From assembly GCA_038138625.1 (NCBI GenBank), contig JAYQEA010000051.1:1-26082 (forward strand): 26,082 nucleotides of DNA, written 5' to 3'. This stretch comes from JAQXDR01 sp038138625. Lineage in GTDB: Bacteria; Pseudomonadota; Alphaproteobacteria; Rhodobacterales; Rhodobacteraceae. The translations under genes were made by a program, and so were the position numbers. This document shows, one piece after another, positions 7,975 to 14,835 of this stretch. Numbering within the stretch: position 1 is the stretch's first letter; each line of letters opens with the position of its first letter. The notes beneath the pieces are model-generated. The model worked only from the letters and a program-made list of their open reading frames with translations, did not search any database and was not told where the DNA came from.

Positions 7975-8748
7975 TTAGCCGATATCAGCAAGCTCTTTCG
8001 CCAGATCACCCAGCTCGGCTCCGCCAGCCATCAAGCGGCGAATTTCTCCGCCCTCCAATGTTTCGCGCGTACCATGACCGATCACCTTGCCCAGACTGAG
8101 AAAGGTGAAACGGTCCGCGACAAGCTTTGAGTGGATCTCGTTGTGGGTGATAAAGATGATCGCAATATCGCCGCGTGCCCGCACCCGCATCATGGTTTTG
8201 AGAACACCCATCTGCTGACGCTGACCCAAAGCCGACGTTGGTTCGTCAAGGATCAGAACTTTGGCCCCAAAATAGATTGCACGGGCAATTGCAAGCGTCT
8301 GACGTTGACCGCCAGACATCGTGCCCACCGCCTGTGACGGATCAGAAAAATCAATACCGATCTTCAGCATCTCGTCATGGGCGATCTGGTTCATCTCATC
8401 CATACGAAGCGTGCCGAACATCCCCTTGAGCTCACGCCCCATAAAGAAATTCCGCGTCACACTCATCAACGGGTTCAGCGCCAGATCCTGATACACAGTG
8501 CCGATGCCTGCATTCGAAGCATCCCTGGGACTACGGAAGTTGACAGGCTTACCTTCGATATAAATCTGACCTGAAGTGGGCTGGTGAACACCAGCCAAGT
8601 TCTTGATCAGCGTCGATTTACCGGCTCCGTTGTCCCCAAGAAGCGCGTGGACTTCGCCAGGATACACCTCAAGGTCTACGCCTCCTAATGCCGTAAACGG
8701 TCCAAATTGTTTGACCAGATTTTCGACGCGCATATATGGTTCGGCCAT
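7975..8748 (-). CDS. Sugar-type ABC importer ATP-binding protein (single NBD, FrcA-like)
   Basis: This 257-aa protein is a single nucleotide-binding domain. Walker A is GDNGAGKST (38-46), the Q-loop Gln is at 87 (VYQDL), the ABC signature is MSGGQRQ (144-150), Walker B is VLILDEP (164-170) and the switch histidine is H202 (FITHN). Monosaccharide importers often carry a double NBD of about 500 aa (RbsA); this one is the single-domain FrcA type. It starts four bases after the permease stop, with a run of G upstream as ribosome site, and ends the operon of binding protein, permease and ATPase. The transported sugar is unknown. Confidence 0.92.
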   Translation of the reverse strand: MAEPYMRVENLVKQFGPFTALGGVDLEVYPGEVHALLGDNGAGKSTLIKNLAGVHQPTSGQIYIEGKPVNFRSPRDASNAGIGTVYQDLALNPLMSVTRNFFMGRELKGMFGTLRMDEMNQIAHDEMLKIGIDFSDPSQAVGTMSGGQRQTLAIARAIYFGAKVLILDEPTSALGQRQQMGVLKTMMRVRARGDIAIIFITHNEIHSKLVADRFTFLSLGKVIGHGTRETLEGGEIRRLMAGGAELGDLAKELADIG

Positions 8749-8751
8749 AGT

Positions 8752-9842
8752 TTAGATCCCCCCCGTGATGCGTTTGCGAATACGTTCGTTGGCGAACACC
8801 GCTGCGAGCAAGATTGTACCCACAAATACCCGGAACCAGGCACCATCAATCTGCGGAATGAAAAAGACAGCGTTGGAAACCAAACCCACGGTGATTGCAC
8901 CAAACACCACTCCGACAATCGAGCCAAAGCCACCGGTCATNNNNNNNNNNCCTGACAGGCTGCAAACATCGTCGCACAAAATGCAGTGAACATGAACAGC
9001 CCGACCTTAACCCGGTTGACTGGCACGCCGTTTGCGCGCGCGGCCTCTTTGTTGTCGCCAGTCGCAAAAATCCAATTGCCCAACTGCGTTCGGCTCAGAA
9101 TGAAATAGGCCCCCAAAGCGATTACGATGAACCACAAAAACCGGGCATCAAACCCTTCTACCCATTGAGCTCCACGGCGATTGAGATTGCCACCCAACGT
9201 GAACCACTGCTCTTTTCTCTCGTAGCCCATGTCAACGAACTGAATGCCGATCCAGTACCAGGCATCATAAAACCACCCAAAGATTTCGCCGCCCAGAAAA
9301 TGCGCAAACCAGCTGTCTTCTTTAAAGTCGGGCAAGCCCGATACTTGTGTGGATTTGTTGATCAACCGGAACCCGACCTCGGTTGCGCCACGCAGGAAGA
9401 ATAAAAACGCCAAGGTCACGATAAAACTGGACAGCCCAGACCGCACAACAACTGTGCCGATAAACCAGCCAAGCCCGAGCGTCATAACCAGTGTCAAAGC
9501 AAAGGCCATAAACGGCGTTGCTTCACCCAGTCCGAAGGGCAGACCCCACTTAAGCATAAGCGACATCGACATGCCAGCAAAGCCGATCATGGAACCGATA
9601 GACAGGTCGAATTCACCTGCAATCATCAGCATGGCCGCGCCAAGTGCAATGATGCCAAACTGCGAGATGATTTTAACGTTGTTTTTAAGCCCAAGCGCAT
9701 TAAACGCCTTACCATCCGAGGCAAACATCAGCCCCACGATGATGACCACCATCACCACGAAAGCCCCGATTTCGGGCCGTCGGACGATTCTTTGGAACCA
9801 GGTTTCTTCTTTTAGCCTGCTGGCTTCGTTACTATCGGCCAT
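8752..9842 (-). CDS. Sugar-type ABC importer permease, interrupted by an assembly gap
   Basis: This is the inner-membrane permease of the FrcC/RbsC family (BPD_transp_2). The N-terminal part (9842 down to 8951) carries hydrophobic helices and the family block ALGAAMLMIAGEFDLSIGSMIGFAG, plus the NKEAARANGVPVNRVK segment. The C-terminal part (8940 to 8752) resumes at MTGGFGSIVGVVFGAITVG. Ten Ns (8941-8950) lie between, and the two parts are not in the same frame across them. By comparison with the family, roughly 25-40 residues are missing, so the N run does not give the real gap size. I chose the start at 9842 (MADSNEAS) because GAGGG lies just upstream; an in-frame ATG at 9872 is less likely. 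The gene is probably intact in the organism. Confidence 0.88.
8941..8950. other. Assembly gap (10 N) inside the permease gene
   Basis: Exactly ten Ns are present. The flanking coding parts are in different frames, and a conserved stretch of the permease family between CATMFAACQ and MTGGFGS is absent, so the true gap is probably about 75-120 bases. Confidence 0.95.
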
Positions 9843-9876
9843 ACCACCCTCGTCGCCACTTCTTGTCCCCAATTGT

Positions 9877-9908
9877 GAAAACAGGCGGAGAAATCCCCGC
9901 CTGTTTTC
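9877..9908 (-). terminator. Hairpin (attenuator-like) between ABC binding protein and permease genes
   Basis: A perfect 12-bp stem (9877-9888 with 9897-9908) with an 8-nt loop lies between the binding protein stop (9929) and the permease start (9842). On the minus strand the second arm ends CTGTTTTC, giving a short U run. Such intercistronic hairpins commonly let the binding protein be made in excess over membrane parts; partial termination or mRNA stabilisation is inferred. Confidence 0.75.
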
Positions 9909-9928
9909 ATGTCACACAGCGCTAAGGC

Positions 9929-10840
9929 CTAGCGGTCGATGCCCGCCAGTGCTTTCACCTGAGCAGCGTTCGACTTGTCAACAAAACCTGGGCCGGAAGC
10001 AATATTATTGCCTGGCAGCAGACCTGCGTGGTTGTTGTACAGGTGCAGAACGATGACCGGCATATAGCCCTGCAGACGCTGCTGCTGGTCAATTGTAAAC
10101 GACGCGCGGCCGTCTTCGATCATGTCCATCACACCGGGTGACAGGTCAAAGCATGCGAGGTGCACGTCGGCACCGACGGCTTCGATTGCTTTTGTCGCGG
10201 CTTCACAAACATGTGGGCCCACTGCCAGTACACCGTCGATCGACTCGTCTGCTTCCAGAGCGGCTGCCGTACGTGTTTCAATCTGCGCAGGGTCATTCGA
10301 AACATCGATCATGTTCAGATCGCCGCCAAGACCCGCAAAGTAACCCGAGCAACGATCGACCAGAGCTGTATTGAACGCTTCTTGGTTCAAGCACAGACCG
10401 TTGGTGACGCCTTCGGCTGCCGCACGCGCACCCGCTGCCTCACCCGCCAGACGCTCAGGCTGACCAACGTGCATCAACGCACCCAGTTCGGCAGAGCTTT
10501 CCAGACCGGAGTTCATGGTGATGACTGGAATGCCGTCTGCTACTGCAGACTTGATCGCAGGGCCAAGCGCCGCCGCATCAGGCAGCGATACGATGATGCC
10601 ATCAGGCTCGGATGCTGCTGCTGTTTCAATCAAAGCGGCCATTGCTGCCATATCGCCGGACACGTCGAAGTTATACTCGAGCGTCGCACCAACTGCGGCT
10701 GCGGCGTCACGGCCACCTTTTTCCACGACCGGCCAGAATGGATCGGTACCCTGGGTGTGCGTGATCATGACATAGCGCTCAGCAGAAGCCGCGCCTGCAA
10801 TCATAGCCAGAGCTGCGCCGGCCAGAAGAAGTTTCTTCAT
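9929..10840 (-). CDS. Sugar-type ABC importer periplasmic binding protein
   Basis: This 303-aa protein belongs to the periplasmic binding protein class of ribose/fructose/inositol importers (Peripla_BP_4). Residues 1-20 form a signal peptide (MKKLLLAGAALAMIAGAASA, then ERYVM). The fold signatures are THTQGTDPFWPVVEKGGRDAA near the mature N terminus, DGIIVSLPDA in the middle of the first lobe, GIPVITMNSG at the hinge and IDGVLAVGPHV in the second lobe. The start at 10840 is fixed by GGGAGGAAACC directly upstream; an in-frame ATG at 10867 lacks a site. Gene order (binding protein, permease, ATPase) matches frcBCA. The ligand is not determinable by eye; a sugar or polyol is likely. Confidence 0.92.
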   Translation of the reverse strand: MKKLLLAGAALAMIAGAASAERYVMITHTQGTDPFWPVVEKGGRDAAAAVGATLEYNFDVSGDMAAMAALIETAAASEPDGIIVSLPDAAALGPAIKSAVADGIPVITMNSGLESSAELGALMHVGQPERLAGEAAGARAAAEGVTNGLCLNQEAFNTALVDRCSGYFAGLGGDLNMIDVSNDPAQIETRTAAALEADESIDGVLAVGPHVCEAATKAIEAVGADVHLACFDLSPGVMDMIEDGRASFTIDQQQRLQGYMPVIVLHLYNNHAGLLPGNNIASGPGFVDKSNAAQVKALAGIDR

Positions 10841-10978
10841 GGTTTCCTCCCAATTACGTTGCCCCAAAGCTTATGCTTCAAAGCGGATTCCGACTTTTTC
10901 AAGCCGAAACATACCCGTCAATACGACGGTCAAAGGCTTCTGAGGGGCAGAGCGCAAAAGTAGTCAATTTATGCGGAA

Positions 10979-10991
10979 GACGGTCACCGTC
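10979..10991. promoter_or_regulatory. Palindrome upstream of the sugar ABC operon
   Basis: GACGGTcACCGTC is a perfect 6+1+6 palindrome 139 bp upstream of the binding protein start. Its half GACGGTCA recurs at 10925-10932, which looks like paired operator half-sites. The regulator is unknown and this may be chance. Confidence 0.25.
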
Positions 10992-11079
10992 CCCTCTAAC
11001 GACCCTTGCAGTTCTACGCGCACCATCGGCCTTTGTTGGCGGCACTTTGTCGCGATTCAAACCGTGGTGCAACGTCTAA

Positions 11080-11099
11080 TTTTGCTCACGCGTGCAAAA
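11080..11099. promoter_or_regulatory. LacI-like imperfect palindrome upstream of the sugar ABC operon
   Basis: TTTTGC and GCAAAA arms (11080-11085, 11094-11099) flank a CG-centred core, a layout resembling operators of LacI/GalR proteins that often control sugar importers. No LacI gene is in the window. The site lies 240 bp upstream of the binding protein start, rather far for a direct operator. Confidence 0.25.
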
Positions 11100-12271
11100 A
11101 TAGAAGAATATCTGCCTAGTTTTTGATCACATTTACTTTTTTGGTATCCTGAAATCATTTCGTTGGGCGTCGATCAGCGTACGAAAAGACTAGGCAAAAA
11201 AACTATCCACAAAGTTTTACACAGCAACATCACCCCGAAAAAGACTGATTCCATTGTGCAATTGACGGTTTCACTTAATTCTGCCACTATTCCGGCAATG
11301 CCGTAAGAGCACATACCGGTAAAATCCGGGTACATTTGGACGTAGAGGCGTCGAGCATGTTTCACCGACCATACCCTTCCGCGTGGCGGATCGGGGCAGA
11401 CCTGATACAACGAGGCATTGTTCAGCCGTTGCGTCGTCGGATTGTGTCCCATGCCAATTTCTGGTCGCGCCGCGATGTTTTCTACAAACCTGCACCACCA
11501 GAGCCGGCGGCGCCAATTCTTACCCCGCAGGACACTGGCTCCGCATTGCTGTGCGTGGATGTCGTGTGCGGCATGGTGTGGTCCGCACAAATGCGGCAGC
11601 TGTTGTGGCTGGAAACCGACCTTCCAGAGGCGTCCAGTCCTGACACAAGTCTACACTACGCTGAATTACGTCCAGAGTACCTTCTGAAGGACCTAAGAGA
11701 AAAGTCACCAGTGCAGGTCGCATTCATTGTACCGGTCCGGGCGAGGCTAGGTCCATTGCGTGTGTCGTCAGCGGTAGACCGGGTTTTGTCAAAAGAGCCG
11801 TGGTTCAACAACGTACCTTTTGCTTATAGCTACCTTCTGGCGACAACTTTGGTGCGCAAAACGCGTCCACAGATGGCCACGGAAACAGCGATCCCAACGC
11901 CCGTCACGCCAAAGGCTGGCGTTTTGCCACGGACGCTTGCCAAACCAAGAAATAGAACACAAAATCACACTGCCTCCATTCTGAACGATTTACCACTCAG
12001 ATCGTTGCGAGCCTCTACGGCGAACAGTAGGTCTAGACCATGCCGCCAGACAAGCCGCCGCGGACGCGCAGGGCAGCGCTGAACAAATCCGGACGCGAAC
12101 GCGGACAATTTGATCCATGATCACAACGACACTGGCGCTATACACCATTTCGCCAACGCGTGACATGTGTACCGTGAGTTTGCAATTTGACCCGATGGCC
12201 GTCCATCAACTGAGCGGATTTTTTCATTTCACATTTTGAGCAGATTGCTTTTTCGCCTCTTCGCACAGACC

Positions 12272-12283
12272 ATCTGATCAGAT
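12272..12283. promoter_or_regulatory. Perfect 12-bp palindrome in front of betC
   Basis: ATCTGATCAGAT is perfectly self-complementary and lies 28 bp upstream of the betC start, just before the ribosome site AAGGA. The position suits an operator. The binding protein is unknown. Confidence 0.3.
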
Positions 12284-12311
12284 CAAAAGAAGGACCAAAA
12301 GGACACAGAGC

Positions 12312-13835
12312 ATGCCAAGCCGCCCCAACATTATATTAATCATGGCCGACCAGCTCGCCCCACAGTTCACCGGCACTTATGGTCACCGCGTTGTGCAAAC
12401 ACCAAATCTCGACGCTTTAGCCGCACGGGGTACACGGTTTGATGCCGCTTATTGCAACAGCCCTCTATGTGCGCCATCGCGGGCTGCCTTCATGACCGGA
12501 CGGCAGCCCACACAGACAAAAGCGTATGATAATGCCGCAGATTTTTCCAGTGGCCTGCCGACCTTTGCACATGCGCTGCGTGCCTCGGGATACGCGACCG
12601 TGCTTTCGGGCAAAATGCACTTTACCGGTCCTGACCAGCTACACGGATTTCAGGAACGCTTGACGACCGATGTCTACCCGTCTGATTTCGCATGGACCCC
12701 GGACTGGACCAATCCATTGGCCCGGATAGACAAGTGGTACCATAACATGGACAGCGTCCAACACGCGGGACCGGCCGCAACCACCTTTCAGTTGGAGTTT
12801 GATGAAGAAGCCACGTTTCTCGCACGGCGAAAGATTTTTGACCATGTGATGTCCGCCGATGATCGTCCTTTGATGATGGTGATTGGACTTATGCATCCAC
12901 ATGATCCCTATGTACCGCGGCCGGAGTTTTGGGATATGTACCCTGACGACGTGATCGAGCTGCCCTCGACACCTGCCGCTACAGACCCCCATTCGCTCCG
13001 CATCCGAGCTGGCTGCGAAGGTGACAGCATCATCGCCACTGACGATGAAATCCGCGCGGCCCGACGCGGGTATTTCGCAAATTGCAGCTACTTTGATGCA
13101 AAAGTAGGCGAGATTCTGGCCGCATTGGAGGAGGCCGAAATTCTCGACAATACAATTGTTATTGTGACCTCTGACCACGGCGACATGCTGGGCGAAAAAA
13201 AGCTGTGGTACAAAATGAGCTGGTTCGAGCATTCTGCAAGGGTGCCACTGGTCATGGCCGGACCCGGGATCAAGACGCAGGTTTCGGATACGCCCTGTTC
13301 ACTGCTGGATCTTGCCCCGACGCTACTGGAATTTGCAGGAGCTGAGCCACGGGTGCCTTTGGATGGGGTTTCGCTGGTCCCGACTGTGTTTCACGGTGCC
13401 ATCAGCCAGACCGAAGCCATTGGCGAATATTGCGCTGAAACGGCACCCGGCTATCCGGTTTGCATGATCCGGCGCGGCGATTGGAAATACATTCATTGCG
13501 CCACCGATCCTGCTCAATTGTATAACCTTAGCTCCGATCCGGACGAGCTGAACAATCTCGCGGGAGATCCGGAACACGCCGCGATTGAGCAAAGCTTTGC
13601 AAACGAGGCCGCACAGCGGTGGGATGACGCAGCTATACGCGATCAGGTCATTACCAGTCAGCAGGAACGCACCCTCGTACGGGACGCGATGGAAAGTTCG
13701 GGAACACTGACACATTGGGATTACACACCGCCACGTGATGCTTCGCAAGAATATGTGCGCAATCACATGGATTGGACGGTGGCGGCCGCACGAACACGGT
13801 TCCCTCCGGCCCCAAACTCAAAGGAACGCAGTTGA
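12312..13835 (+). CDS. betC: Choline-sulfatase
   Basis: This enzyme hydrolyses choline-O-sulfate to choline and sulfate. It is 507 aa, close to Sinorhizobium meliloti BetC. The sulfatase signature CAPSR (53-57) supplies the cysteine (C53) converted to formylglycine. Asp13, and Asp288-His289 in TSDHGDMLGE, match metal-site residues. Lys101 and His103 in SGKMHF and the MHPHDPY block (194-200) fit the sulfatase core. Diagnostic of BetC over other sulfatases are SGKMHFTGPDQLHGF (99-113) followed by an RLTTDVYPSDFAWTPD-like block, and the C-terminal YVRNHMDW. No signal peptide is present, so it is cytoplasmic. It faces the LysR gene tail to tail with four bases between stops. It feeds choline towards the betaine-degrading operon downstream; betA and betB are not in the window. 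Confidence 0.93.
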   Translation: MPSRPNIILIMADQLAPQFTGTYGHRVVQTPNLDALAARGTRFDAAYCNSPLCAPSRAAFMTGRQPTQTKAYDNAADFSSGLPTFAHALRASGYATVLSGKMHFTGPDQLHGFQERLTTDVYPSDFAWTPDWTNPLARIDKWYHNMDSVQHAGPAATTFQLEFDEEATFLARRKIFDHVMSADDRPLMMVIGLMHPHDPYVPRPEFWDMYPDDVIELPSTPAATDPHSLRIRAGCEGDSIIATDDEIRAARRGYFANCSYFDAKVGEILAALEEAEILDNTIVIVTSDHGDMLGEKKLWYKMSWFEHSARVPLVMAGPGIKTQVSDTPCSLLDLAPTLLEFAGAEPRVPLDGVSLVPTVFHGAISQTEAIGEYCAETAPGYPVCMIRRGDWKYIHCATDPAQLYNLSSDPDELNNLAGDPEHAAIEQSFANEAAQRWDDAAIRDQVITSQQERTLVRDAMESSGTLTHWDYTPPRDASQEYVRNHMDWTVAAARTRFPPAPNSKERS

Positions 13836-13839
13836 ACAC

Positions 13840-14712
13840 TTAAGTGGACGAAGAAGGTCGCACAACAAGAGGCAATTGATCACGCAGTTTCTGAACCATA
13901 CGGCGATAAGGACGCCGGTGCCGATTTCGCAAATGCACAGCCGCATAAACCGGTTGCGCTATCCGGGGTGCATCCTGAACGACATAACCGCGCCCCGAGT
14001 TGACCAAATGGGCGGCAAGACGGGCTGGCAAATATGTGGCACCGCCCAATGCCTCCAGCAGTCCCTGTAACACCGCAGCTTGACCGCTCGACATCGGGCC
14101 AGCGGACAAAAATGGCAATAGCTCTGAATGTGTACGCGAAAAAGCCGGTGAATAATTTGGCAAGATATAATTGTTCGGTCGCAAGTCGGACAAACGGGCG
14201 GGCAACAGGCTAATCATACGGTGTCCCACTTCGCCCAGCGTTTCGAAATATAAATCGGGATGGCCTCGGGGACTGTAGAGAATGGCAAGGTCAAGGTTCC
14301 CCGCAGTCACATCTGCACACATCTGAATGGAATAGTCAGCCTCCAAGTAGAGCGCAATATCCGGAATTGCCGCGCGCATCGCCTGAACCCAGTCAGCAAC
14401 CCGGTCTCCGACCAGATCTTGTTGGATCCCAATGCGCATCATTATAGCCGAATCAGCTGCGTCACGCGCGATATGGCGCGCCTCATTCCATGTAAACGCC
14501 AAGGCACGCGCCCTTGGCTCAAATCTAAGACCTTCGGTGGTCAGCTCTGTTCCGGCGCGTGACCGGATCAACAATGGGCACCCCAAGGCACGTTCCAGAG
14601 CACGAATACGACCTGAAATGGTTGATTGCGTCACACCGAGACGTTCCGCAGTCCGGTTAAAGCTGCGTGTGTCGCATAAATCCAGAAATGTTACGATTTG
14701 ATCAATGTGCAT
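13840..14712 (-). CDS. LysR family transcriptional regulator
   Basis: This 290-aa protein has a typical LysR winged helix at the N terminus (helix-turn-helix about 18-37: FNRTAERLGVTQSTISGRI, then RALERALGCPLLIRS) and an effector domain from about residue 90. AGGA lies about ten bases before the ATG. It is divergent from the dehydrogenase operon over 123 bp that contains a T-N11-A palindrome, the usual LysR arrangement for autoregulation and activation of the divergent gene. It is convergent with betC. The likely effector is choline, betaine or a demethylated product, by inference. Confidence 0.9.
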   Translation of the reverse strand: MHIDQIVTFLDLCDTRSFNRTAERLGVTQSTISGRIRALERALGCPLLIRSRAGTELTTEGLRFEPRARALAFTWNEARHIARDAADSAIMMRIGIQQDLVGDRVADWVQAMRAAIPDIALYLEADYSIQMCADVTAGNLDLAILYSPRGHPDLYFETLGEVGHRMISLLPARLSDLRPNNYILPNYSPAFSRTHSELLPFLSAGPMSSGQAAVLQGLLEALGGATYLPARLAAHLVNSGRGYVVQDAPRIAQPVYAAVHLRNRHRRPYRRMVQKLRDQLPLVVRPSSST

Positions 14713-14737
14713 GGCCCATGTCCTAAGCGGCTCTCTA

Positions 14738-14752
14738 ATCGGATTTACCGAT
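14738..14752. promoter_or_regulatory. LysR-type operator (T-N11-A palindrome)
   Basis: ATCGGatttaCCGAT contains the 13-bp T-N11-A box at 14739-14751 with perfect arms. It lies 26 bp upstream of the lysR start and 84 bp upstream of the dehydrogenase start, in the shared divergent promoter. Confidence 0.6.
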
Positions 14753-14835
14753 CAATATGCCATAGTTATGTGAATTGAAAATATCTGCAAAGTAAGGAAA
14801 ACTTGTTCCAATATGTCGCGTAGGAGAAATCAGAC

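Larger units (their letters stand above)
10841..12311. other. 1.47-kb stretch with no supportable gene; upstream region of the ABC operon and of betC
   Basis: Open frames occur here (for example 11336-12082 plus, 11174-11590 minus), but none shows a recognisable domain, a ribosome site or protein-like composition. Visible structure includes the palindromes noted separately, an 8-bp inverted repeat TGCCTAGT (11113-11120) / ACTAGGCA (11189-11196) around a T-rich segment, and an AT-rich 11095-11290. The minus strand around 11880-11930 reads as a short hydrophobic peptide (AFGVTGVGIAVSVAICG), flanked by stops further on. The stretch may hold remnants of a dead gene. Promoters for the ABC operon (minus) and betC (plus) must lie at its two ends. 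Confidence 0.5.

Noticed and set aside
11203..11211. CTATCCACA, one mismatch from a DnaA box
   Set aside because: A single copy with no cluster of boxes, no origin-type AT repeats and no replication genes; chance is sufficient.
11174..11590. 138-codon open frame on the minus strand
   Set aside because: Its composition (many Trp, Cys and His), lack of family signature and lack of ribosome site argue against a gene.
11336..12082. 248-codon open frame on the plus strand in the gene-poor stretch
   Set aside because: No ribosome site, no recognisable domain, and a low-complexity Arg/Ser/Thr-rich end typical of chance frames. It is treated as non-coding or debris.
12312..13835. Possibility that the sulfatase is a generic arylsulfatase or sugar sulfatase
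   Set aside because: The segment from SGKMHF to WTPD and the C-terminal RNHMDW match choline-sulfatase specifically, and the neighbours are choline/betaine-related.
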